From: Natronohydrobacter sp.
Lineage (GTDB): Bacteria; Pseudomonadota; Alphaproteobacteria; Rhodobacterales; Rhodobacteraceae
Length of the DNA stretch: 39,234 nucleotides
Direction: 5' to 3'
Assembly (NCBI GenBank): GCA_007125005.1
Contig: SLDY01000133.1
Coordinates: forward strand, 1 to 39,234
Part shown: in pieces, positions 33,102 through 39,234 of the stretch
How the letters are laid out: each line of letters begins with the position of its first letter
Position numbering within the stretch: the stretch's first letter is position 1
The notes under the pieces: generated by a model
The model's database searches: none
Seen by the model: the letters and a program-made list of their open reading frames with translations, nothing else
Told to the model about the DNA's origin: nothing
Program-made: the position numbers and the translations under genes

Positions 33102-34073
33102 ATGACCATTCGTGCAACACTTGCAGGCGTTGCTATCGCGCTGACAGCAGCCCCCGCCTTTGCTCAGACAACTTGGGACATGCCCACTCCATACGGTGAT
33201 GCAGTGTTCCACACGCAGAATATCATGGCCTTCGCAGATGATGTGCGCGCTGCAACTGATGGCTCGCTCGATATTACAGTGCATTCTGCAGGTTCGCTGT
33301 TTGCCCATGGCCAGATCAAGGATTCTGTCCGCCGCGGTCTTGCACCCATCGGCGAAATCCTGATGTCGCAACTGGTCAATGAAAATCCCGTCTTCGGCGT
33401 TGACAGCATTCCATTCCTCGCGGCCAGCTATGACGAGGCTGAAGCGCTCTGGGCTGCATCGCGCGAGGCGGTGTCGGACGCGCTGGAAGCGCAGGGGCTG
33501 ACGCTGCTGTTCTCGGTCCCGTGGCCCGGCCAGTCGCTCTTCCTGCGCGAGGAAGTGACGGATCCCGCACAGCTTCAGGGCGTGAGCTTCCGTGCCTATA
33601 ACAACGCCACCGAACGCATGGCGCAGCTTCTGGGCATGATCCCGACACAGGTCGAAGCCGGCGATATTCCAACCGCGTTCAGCACGGGGCGCGTGGCCTC
33701 AATGATCACCTCACCCTCAACCGGGGTATCGTCACAAGCCTGGGATTATACCAGCCATTATATCGACGTGCAGGCATGGTTGCCAAAGAACATGATCTTC
33801 GTGAACTCCGCTGCTCTGCAAGGCCTGACCGAAGAGGAGCGCAACGCCGTTCTGGCGGCTGCCGAGGCTGCCGAGGCCCGTGGCTGGGAGATGTCGCGCG
33901 CCGAGACTGATACGCAAATCGCGGCCCTCGAAGCGGCTGGCATGGTCGTGATGCAACCCTCCGAAGCGCTTGCCGCGCGTCTGTCGGAGATCGGGGAAAT
34001 CATGGCTTCCGAGTGGCTTGAGCAAGCCGGAGATTCCGGCGCTGCTATCCTCGAAGCCTTTCGCGCCGAGTAA
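33102..34073 (+). CDS. TRAP transporter substrate-binding protein (DctP family)
   Basis: Periplasmic receptor of a tripartite TRAP transporter. The 323-residue product has a clear Sec signal peptide cleaved after AFA at residue 21. Conserved DctP features include HTQNIMAFADDVRAATDGSL, VRRGLAPIGEILMSQL, and the carboxylate-binding Arg at about 164 in LQGVSFRAYNNATERMAQLL. The family typically binds organic anions. Divergence from the 5-oxoprolinase genes suggests pyroglutamate or a related compound as ligand, a precedent being the Bordetella DctP6/DctP7 receptors. GGGAG precedes the ATG. A terminator follows before the membrane subunits. Confidence 0.92.
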   Translation: MTIRATLAGVAIALTAAPAFAQTTWDMPTPYGDAVFHTQNIMAFADDVRAATDGSLDITVHSAGSLFAHGQIKDSVRRGLAPIGEILMSQLVNENPVFGVDSIPFLAASYDEAEALWAASREAVSDALEAQGLTLLFSVPWPGQSLFLREEVTDPAQLQGVSFRAYNNATERMAQLLGMIPTQVEAGDIPTAFSTGRVASMITSPSTGVSSQAWDYTSHYIDVQAWLPKNMIFVNSAALQGLTEEERNAVLAAAEAAEARGWEMSRAETDTQIAALEAAGMVVMQPSEALAARLSEIGEIMASEWLEQAGDSGAAILEAFRAE

Positions 34074-34082
34074 ATGAAGGAC

Positions 34083-34112
34083 AGGCAGGGCATCACTACC
34101 CTGCCTTTTTTC
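34083..34112 (+). terminator. Partial terminator between receptor and membrane-subunit genes
   Basis: AGGCAGGG (34083-34090) pairs with CCCTGCCT (34099-34106) over an 8-base loop and runs into six T. Placed between dctP-type and dctQ-type genes, it would let the receptor be made in excess over the membrane subunits. It ends 22 bases before the next start. Confidence 0.8.
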
Positions 34113-34134
34113 CTCACACCGAATGGAGGTCAAG

Positions 34135-34689
34135 ATGCGCAAGGCCCTCGATGGATTGTACAGCAGTGGGCTCGTCCTTGCCTGTCTGGCTATGGTGATC
34201 ATTGCAGCAATGGTTCTGACCCAAATCATGGGTCGTGTGCTGGATCGGGCGCTGGTCATCTTCGGTGCACAACCTCTGGGCTTTACCATTCCCTCCCTTT
34301 CGGATTTCGGCGGATTTCTGTTTGTTGCCGCTGCTACGCTCGCGCTTCCTGCCACGCTGCGGGCAGGGGGGCATGTGCGCGTCAGCCTTCTGCTGAGGGT
34401 TGGAGGGCCATGGGTGCAGCGCAGCCTGATGGTTCTCGTGCTGATTGCAGCACTGGCGCTTGCCGGCTTCGCAGCCTGGCATTCCGGGGCACAAGCGCTC
34501 GATAGCTGGCGCTTCAATTCGGTCTCCTTCGGCATGGTGCGCGTGCCGCTCTGGATCCCGCAAGGGGTAATGACACTGGGCTTCGTGCTTCTGGTCGTAG
34601 CGGTTCTGGATGAACTCCTCGCAGCACTGCGCGGGCGTGATCCGGCCTTCCAGCAAGCCGAAGAAGCGCGCGACAGCGGGGGGCACTGA
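34135..34689 (+). CDS. TRAP transporter small membrane subunit (DctQ family)
   Basis: A 184-residue membrane protein with four hydrophobic helices (LVLACLAMVIIAAMVLTQIM; FGGFLFVAAATLALPATL; LMVLVLIAALALAGFAAW; VMTLGFVLLVVAVLDELL), the standard DctQ topology. GGHVRVSLL in the loop is the usual conserved block. ATG 34135 is preferred because GGAGG is 5 bases upstream; an ATG at 34123 would lie ahead of that site. Its stop shares one base with the DctM start. It links receptor docking to the large subunit. Confidence 0.9.
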   Translation: MRKALDGLYSSGLVLACLAMVIIAAMVLTQIMGRVLDRALVIFGAQPLGFTIPSLSDFGGFLFVAAATLALPATLRAGGHVRVSLLLRVGGPWVQRSLMVLVLIAALALAGFAAWHSGAQALDSWRFNSVSFGMVRVPLWIPQGVMTLGFVLLVVAVLDELLAALRGRDPAFQQAEEARDSGGH

Positions 34690-35993
34690 TGGATCTGCTC
34701 ACGCTTTCGATCATACTTGTCATTGTCCTATTCGGCTTTTTGCTGGCAGGGCTCTGGGTTGGCTTCTCGCTGATGGCGGTCGCGTTCGTCGCGATGGAAC
34801 TGACACGCCCCGGCCTTGCTGGCGCGGTTTTTGCGACCAAGGTCTGGGGGTCGCTCAATGTCTGGGATCTCACAGCGCTGCCCATGTTCATCTGGATGGG
34901 CGAAATCCTCTTTCGCTCGCGCCTCTCCTCCGATCTCTTTCGAGGTCTTGCGCCCTTCACGCGGCGTCTGCCGGGCGGGCTATTGCACGCCAATATCCTT
35001 GGCTGCGCGCTCTTTGCCGCTGTCTCGGGGTCTTCGGCGGCGACCACAGCGACTGTGGGGCGCATGTCACTGCCAGAACTGAAATCACGCGGTTACGACT
35101 CCAATATCGCTATCGGAACGCTTGCGGGCGCGGGAACATTTGGTTTTCTGATCCCGCCCTCGATCATTCTGATTGTCTATGGCGCGGCGACTGAACAAAG
35201 CATCGCGCGGCTGTTTCTTGCAGGCGTCGTACCGGGGCTGATGCTTGCTGGTCTTTTTGCAGGCTATGTAATGCTCTGGGCGCTCTTCAACCGTGACAAG
35301 TTGCCCGCGCCGGAACCTGCGCCGAGCTGGGCCATGCGCTGGGATGCGATCAAGGCGCTTGGGCCGACAGTAGCGTTGATCATCGCAGTCATCGGCTCGA
35401 TCTATGCAGGGCTTGCCTCACCTACTGAGGCAGCTGTGATCGGGGTGGTGGGCGCGCTGATGATCTCCGGTTTATCGGGCGGGCTTGATCGGGCAAGCGC
35501 ATGGGCGAGTTTGCGCGGGGCAGCCATGACCACCTGCATGATTGCCTTCATCCTCGCTGGCGCGTCTTTCCTGACCGTGGCAATGGGTTATACCGGCATC
35601 CCGCGTTTTCTGGCGCAATGGATCGGTGCACAGGGGTATTCGCAATTCACGCTCTTGGCAGCGCTGCTGGTGTTTTTCATCGTGCTGGGTTTCTTCCTTG
35701 ATGGTATCTCGATCGTTGTGCTGACGACATCGGTGATCCTGCCTATGGTCATGGCCGCAGGGATCGACCCGATCTGGTTTGGTATCTTCCTCGTGCTGGT
35801 GGTGGAGATGAGTCAGATCACGCCGCCGGTCGGGTTCAACCTCTTTGTGTTGCAGTCCATCACCGGGCGCGGCATTTTCCAGATCGCGCGTATGGCTTTG
35901 CCTTTCTTCCTGATTCTGGTGCTGGCCACCGCGATCCTGTCCATATTCCCGGAGATTGCCCTGTGGCTTCCAAACACGATGCTGAACCGATGA
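34689..35993 (+). CDS. TRAP transporter large membrane subunit (DctM family)
   Basis: A 434-residue polytopic protein that carries out Na+-driven transport. DctM features include LPMFIWMGEILFRSRLSSDL, GGLLHANILGCALFAAVSGS followed by SAATTATVGRMSLPEL, and GTLAGAGTFGFLIPPSIILI. Late blocks are GLASPTEAAVIGVVGAL and EMSQITPPVGFNLFVL. All are hallmark substrate/sodium-site segments. It overlaps the DctQ stop by one base and the regulator start by 4 bases, completing the operon. Confidence 0.95.
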   Translation: MDLLTLSIILVIVLFGFLLAGLWVGFSLMAVAFVAMELTRPGLAGAVFATKVWGSLNVWDLTALPMFIWMGEILFRSRLSSDLFRGLAPFTRRLPGGLLHANILGCALFAAVSGSSAATTATVGRMSLPELKSRGYDSNIAIGTLAGAGTFGFLIPPSIILIVYGAATEQSIARLFLAGVVPGLMLAGLFAGYVMLWALFNRDKLPAPEPAPSWAMRWDAIKALGPTVALIIAVIGSIYAGLASPTEAAVIGVVGALMISGLSGGLDRASAWASLRGAAMTTCMIAFILAGASFLTVAMGYTGIPRFLAQWIGAQGYSQFTLLAALLVFFIVLGFFLDGISIVVLTTSVILPMVMAAGIDPIWFGIFLVLVVEMSQITPPVGFNLFVLQSITGRGIFQIARMALPFFLILVLATAILSIFPEIALWLPNTMLNR

Positions 35994-36520
35994 CACCGCC
36001 AAGACCGATCATACCGGATATTGGCCCGGTGGTCAGTTCGGCGCATCTGGCCTCCTCCTCGCTGCCCGCACTCTCGGAGGTGGAGTTTGCCCTGACCATG
36101 GCTAACAATGCCTTCCACCGCTGGATGGTGCGGTGCATGACAGCCTCTGGTATGCCGGGCCTCTCGCCGTTGGAGGTGTTGATCGTCCATCTGGTGAACC
36201 ATCGTGATCGCCCCAAGACGCTTGCCGATATCTGCCTCGTGCTGAATATCGAAGACACGCATCTGGCCAATTACGCGATCAAGAAGCTCGAGTCGCATAA
36301 GCTTGTAAAATCAGGGCGCAAGGGCAAGGAAAAAACAGTCACGATTTCCGCCGAAGGTGCCCGACTTTGTGCTCGCTATGCAGAGATTCGTGAGGCGCTG
36401 GTGGTCCGTGCGGCGCGGCAGATGGGGCATGACCCGGCCGATATCAGCCGAATGGCAGCACTTCTGCGCACGCTTTCCGGGGCCTATGATCAGGCGGCGC
36501 GTGCGGCAGCAGCCCTATAG
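35990..36520 (+). CDS. MarR-like winged-helix regulator of the TRAP/5-oxoproline unit
   Basis: A 176-residue transcription factor. Winged-helix elements are LSPLEVLIVHLVNHRDRPKT, then LADICLVLNIEDTHLANYAI, KKLESHKLVKSGRKGKEKTV and TISAEG, with a C-terminal dimerisation helix. ATG 35990 overlaps the dctM stop as ATGA; a GTG at 35963 is an alternative. As the last gene of the TRAP operon it is the likely local regulator. The dyad at 33022-33057 is its most plausible binding site. Ligand unknown; 5-oxoproline or glutamate would fit. Confidence 0.85.
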   Translation: MTPPRPIIPDIGPVVSSAHLASSSLPALSEVEFALTMANNAFHRWMVRCMTASGMPGLSPLEVLIVHLVNHRDRPKTLADICLVLNIEDTHLANYAIKKLESHKLVKSGRKGKEKTVTISAEGARLCARYAEIREALVVRAARQMGHDPADISRMAALLRTLSGAYDQAARAAAAL

Positions 36521-36572
36521 AATGCCCGCGCGCGGCGGCTTCTTTCCGCGATTCAATCAATCAACCATACAA

Positions 36573-36590
36573 GTGTCATAAAACTGTCAT
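36573..36590 (+). promoter_or_regulatory. Pho box upstream of phoR
   Basis: GTGTCAT-AAAA-CTGTCAT is an 18-base direct repeat differing from the E. coli Pho box consensus (CTGTCATAWAWCTGTCAY) only in its first base. It lies about 180 bases before the phoR start. PhoB, encoded at the end of this operon, would bind here and autoregulate under phosphate limitation. The -10 that follows is weak (around 36601). Confidence 0.87.
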
Positions 36591-36686
36591 ATCCTGGCGT
36601 TACGCAATGTGCATCAGCCCAGATCGGGCGAAAACTTGTGACCGCCCCATGTGTAAGCTCCGCAGATCACTGAAATCAGATCAGAC

Positions 36687-36704
36687 GCACGCCGCATGGC
36701 GTGC
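36687..36704 (+). other. Hairpin in the phoR leader
   Basis: GCACGCC (36687-36693) pairs perfectly with GGCGTGC (36698-36704) over GCAT. No T-run follows, so it is not a terminator. It lies in the roughly 170-base untranslated leader between the Pho box and phoR. Confidence 0.4.
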
Positions 36705-36769
36705 TATTCATGTCGTGTCGGCAGTGTGGATCGGCAGCACCGATAGCGACGGGCTGGCATAGGTTGGAG

Positions 36770-37801
36770 ATGACGGATAGCGCAACGCACGCACTTATCT
36801 CGGCGCTGCCGCAGCCGATATTGCTGATAAACCGCGAAGGCATGGTCGAAATCGCCAATCAGTCTGCGCGCGAGTTATTCGGCGCGCGTATCCAGCATGC
36901 ACAGATCCGTGCGCATTTGCGTCAGCCAGAGGTCGCGGCCATGCTTGAGCGGGTCCTGGCCGGCAAGAGCGAAGACAGCGCCAATTTTGTCATGGCCACC
37001 GGCAATCATGAAACCATCTGGCGGGTGGTCGCCCGCAATGGTGTCGCGGGTATGTTTGTGCTGTCTTTCAGCGATATATCAGACATCGAGGCAGCCGAAG
37101 CGCAGCGGCGTGACTTCGTGGCCAATGTGAGCCATGAGCTGCGCTCGCCATTGACTGTGCTTGTGGGGTTTATCGAAACCTTGCAGGGCCCTGCTGGCGA
37201 AGACCCGGTCGCGCGGGCCGAGTTTCTTGGCATAATGTCAGAGCAAGCCGCGCGGATGAGCGGGCTTGTGGCAGACCTGCTCTCGCTCAGCCGGGTGGAG
37301 GCGGTCGAGAAGATCCGTCCGCGGACACCCGTCTGCCTGGATGCGGTGCTGAAGGCTACCTTGGCGGCACTGCGCCCACAGATCGAAGCTGCAGGAATAT
37401 CGATAAACTACGATGTCCCGGAGGGCTTGCCGGATATCCCCGGAGATTACGATCAACTTGTGCAGGTGTTTCACAATCTGGTTGAAAACGCGTTGAAATA
37501 CGGTGCGACAGGTGGGCGCGTCGATATCTCGGCAACGCATGTGCCGATGTTTCCAGCCCATCAGGGGCCTGTGCTTCGCGTAAGTATCCGCGATTACGGA
37601 GAGGGCGTTGATCCGATTTACATCCCCCGCCTGACAGAGCGGTTCTACCGTATCGACAAAGCACGCTCGCGAGACAGCGGCGGAACCGGACTTGGGCTTG
37701 CCATCGTCAAGCATATTCTCAGCCGCCATCGTGGGCGCTTGGTTATCCGTTCCGCGCTGGGCGAAGGTGCAAGCTTTGATGCGGTCTTGCCGCTTACATG
37801 A
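36770..37801 (+). CDS. phoR: Phosphate-regulon sensor histidine kinase PhoR
   Basis: A 343-residue kinase that controls PhoB by phosphorylation and dephosphorylation. An N-terminal PAS domain (ALPQPILLINREGMVEIANQ) is followed by the HisKA helix with His122 in FVANVSHELRSPLTVLVGFI. The HATPase domain carries the N box in FHNLVENALKYG, the G1 box in VSIRDYGEGVDP and the G2 box in RDSGGTGLGLAIVKHILSRH. No membrane helix is seen, unlike E. coli PhoR. ATG 36770 is chosen because the PAS-like sequence begins there and AGG lies upstream; open frame extends to 36701. phoU follows after 22 bases. Confidence 0.92.
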   Translation: MTDSATHALISALPQPILLINREGMVEIANQSARELFGARIQHAQIRAHLRQPEVAAMLERVLAGKSEDSANFVMATGNHETIWRVVARNGVAGMFVLSFSDISDIEAAEAQRRDFVANVSHELRSPLTVLVGFIETLQGPAGEDPVARAEFLGIMSEQAARMSGLVADLLSLSRVEAVEKIRPRTPVCLDAVLKATLAALRPQIEAAGISINYDVPEGLPDIPGDYDQLVQVFHNLVENALKYGATGGRVDISATHVPMFPAHQGPVLRVSIRDYGEGVDPIYIPRLTERFYRIDKARSRDSGGTGLGLAIVKHILSRHRGRLVIRSALGEGASFDAVLPLT

Positions 37802-37823
37802 ACACACCAAGAGGATAAGAGCC

Positions 37824-38531
37824 ATGAAACCCCACACACTCTCCGCTTTCGATCGTGATCTTGAAACGATACGGCTGTCAGTTCTGACCATGGGCGGTCA
37901 GGTTGAGGCCGCGATACTTGATGCCTCGCGTGCGCTTGACAGTCGCGACGAGGATCTTGCCGCTCAGGTTGTGCAGGGCGACAAGCAGATTGATGCGGCC
38001 GAAGAAGAGATCAACGCTCAGGTCGTCCGTCTGCTGGCGCTGCGCCAGCCGCAGGCGGATGACCTGCGCTCGGCAGTGGCGGTCATGAAGATGGCGGGTG
38101 AGTTGGAGCGGCTGGGCGATTATGCCAAGAACATGGCCAAGCGCGTGCCGGTATTGATCGCCGCACCCACAATCGAGGGTGCCGCGAGCGCCTTGCGGCG
38201 CCAGGCGCGGCTGGTAGGGCAGATGCTCAAGGACATGCTCGACGCTTTCGCGCGTTTGGATGCCACGCTTGCCCGTGATGTCATCGCACGCGACATTGAG
38301 GTCGATGACATGACCAATGCGCTCTTTCGCGAGTTCATCACCCATATGATGGAAGACCCCCGCAATATCACGCCATGTCTGCATTACGTCTTCATTGCCA
38401 AGAATATCGAACGGATGGGCGATCTGGTGACGCATGGTGCCGAACAAGTCATCTTCGTGGTCGAGGGGCGGCTTGCCGAGGCCCGCGAGAAAGGTCACTC
38501 GACAGCCACGATAGAGGCACCAAAGGAATGA
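37824..38531 (+). CDS. phoU: Phosphate-signalling regulator PhoU
   Basis: A 235-residue all-helical protein of two PhoU repeats that links the Pst transporter to PhoR. The first repeat contains QVVQGDKQIDAAEEEINAQV and MKMAGELERLGDYAKNMAKR. The second contains VIARDIEVDDMTNALFREFI and YVFIAKNIERMGDLVTHGAE, which carry the paired E/D-xxR-xGD metal motifs. GAGG precedes the ATG by about 8 bases. It lies directly between phoR and phoB; the pstSCAB genes usually found in this position are missing here. Its stop overlaps the phoB start by 4 bases. Confidence 0.95.
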   Translation: MKPHTLSAFDRDLETIRLSVLTMGGQVEAAILDASRALDSRDEDLAAQVVQGDKQIDAAEEEINAQVVRLLALRQPQADDLRSAVAVMKMAGELERLGDYAKNMAKRVPVLIAAPTIEGAASALRRQARLVGQMLKDMLDAFARLDATLARDVIARDIEVDDMTNALFREFITHMMEDPRNITPCLHYVFIAKNIERMGDLVTHGAEQVIFVVEGRLAEAREKGHSTATIEAPKE

Positions 38532-39232
38532 CAGCGATGAGCGAAGTCAACACTCCTCTGGTTCTGGTTGTCGATGATGAACCTGCCCAGCTTGCACTCC
38601 TGAGCTATAATCTCAAGGCTTCCGGGTTTCGCGTCGCGACTGCGAAAGACGGTGAAGAAGCGCTTCTGGTGGTTGCTGAACAGGGACCAGATGTTGTGTT
38701 GCTGGATTGGATGTTGCCAAGGCTTTCGGGTTTGGAAGCCTGTCGGCAGATCAAATCCACCAGCGCTGGGCGTGATGCCGCCGTGATAATGGTCTCTGCA
38801 CGATCGGAGGAAAGTGATCGTATTCGCGGGCTCGATACCGGGGCAGATGATTACATCGTCAAACCTTATTCCGTGGCAGAACTCATTGCCCGGGTGCGCG
38901 CCAATCTCCGCCGTTTGCGCCCTGTCAGTGCCGGGGAGGTGCTGCAGATCGGCGATATCCGGCTGGATGCCGATAGTCATCGCGTCACCCGTGCGGGCAA
39001 GAGCCTGCATCTTGGCCCCACGGAATTTCGCCTGCTTGCCGCATTCATGGAGCGCCCCGGCAAGGTCTGGACCCGCGATGCGTTGCTCGACCGCGTCTGG
39101 GGGCGCGATGCCTATATCGACACGCGGACAGTGGATGTCCATGTCGGGCGTCTGCGCAAAATACTTTGCACCACAGGCGGGGCAGACCCGATCCGGACTG
39201 TGCGCGGCGCAGGCTATGCGCTGGGCGAATAA
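38528..39232 (+). CDS. phoB: Phosphate-regulon response regulator PhoB
   Basis: A 234-residue OmpR-type response regulator that activates Pho-box promoters. The receiver has Asp16-Asp17 in VLVVDDEPAQ, phospho-acceptor Asp60 in VVLLDWMLPRLSG, the Ser in VIMVSARSEE, and Lys in DDYIVKPYSVAEL. The effector winged helix runs from GDIRLDADSHRV through KSLHLGPTEFRLLAAFMERP to VDVHVGRLRKIL and TVRGAGYALGE. ATG 38528 overlaps the phoU stop as ATGA; ATG 38537, with AAGGA upstream, is an alternative. It is complete, ending two bases before the window edge. Confidence 0.96.
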   Translation: MTAMSEVNTPLVLVVDDEPAQLALLSYNLKASGFRVATAKDGEEALLVVAEQGPDVVLLDWMLPRLSGLEACRQIKSTSAGRDAAVIMVSARSEESDRIRGLDTGADDYIVKPYSVAELIARVRANLRRLRPVSAGEVLQIGDIRLDADSHRVTRAGKSLHLGPTEFRLLAAFMERPGKVWTRDALLDRVWGRDAYIDTRTVDVHVGRLRKILCTTGGADPIRTVRGAGYALGE

Positions 39233-39234
39233 GG

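Overview
The window looks like a stretch of chromosome from an alphaproteobacterium of the Rhodobacteraceae. The pointers are a petP-petR regulator pair divergent from ilvE, a phoR-phoU-phoB cluster, an alphaproteobacterial-style 41-residue L36, a tripartite TRAP transporter, and dense gene packing with many 4-base ATGA overlaps. The sequence alone does not fix genus or species. I see no phage, intact insertion sequence, integrase or CRISPR array.

Positions 1 to about 13.6 kb form a surface-polysaccharide locus. It holds a Wzc/GumC-type co-polymerase with a tyrosine-kinase domain, a small anchored protein of unknown role, a transglutaminase-like (BTLCP/LapG-type) cysteine peptidase, an O-antigen ligase/polymerase-type membrane protein, a Wza-type outer-membrane lipoprotein and a WecA/MraY-type phosphosugar transferase. 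On the minus strand follows a four-gene cassette: GT2 glycosyltransferase, unknown protein, sulfotransferase, TPR-GT32 glycosyltransferase. No Wzx flippase is visible, so the locus probably continues to the left.

From 13.7 to 30.4 kb there is mainly housekeeping: trhO (tRNA U34 hydroxylation), pncA-pncB (NAD salvage), a YdcH-like small protein, pnp with a structured leader, petPR, ilvE, a GST-like protein, a large CPA1 antiporter with a cyclic-nucleotide-binding-like tail, an N-formylglutamate amidohydrolase-like protein, tRNA-Val(GAC)-rpmJ, panC-panB, hemF, an HD hydrolase and an HSD10-type dehydrogenase.

From 30.4 to 36.5 kb lies a divergent catabolic unit: pxpB-pxpC-pxpA (ATP-dependent 5-oxoprolinase) on the minus strand, and a DctP-DctQ-DctM TRAP transporter plus a MarR-like regulator on the plus strand. 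The two halves share an intergenic region with a long, near-perfect operator-like dyad. The likely logic is uptake of 5-oxoproline (pyroglutamate) or a close relative and its conversion to glutamate. The window ends with phoR-phoU-phoB behind a near-consensus Pho box, without pstSCAB between phoR and phoU.

The most interesting items are the 5-oxoproline divergon and its operator, the petP promoter whose -35/-10 spacer is itself a dyad, the sulfotransferase/GT cassette with an unknown member, the pst-less Pho operon with an apparently soluble PhoR, the pnp leader hairpins, and a nested inverted repeat at 6710-6809.
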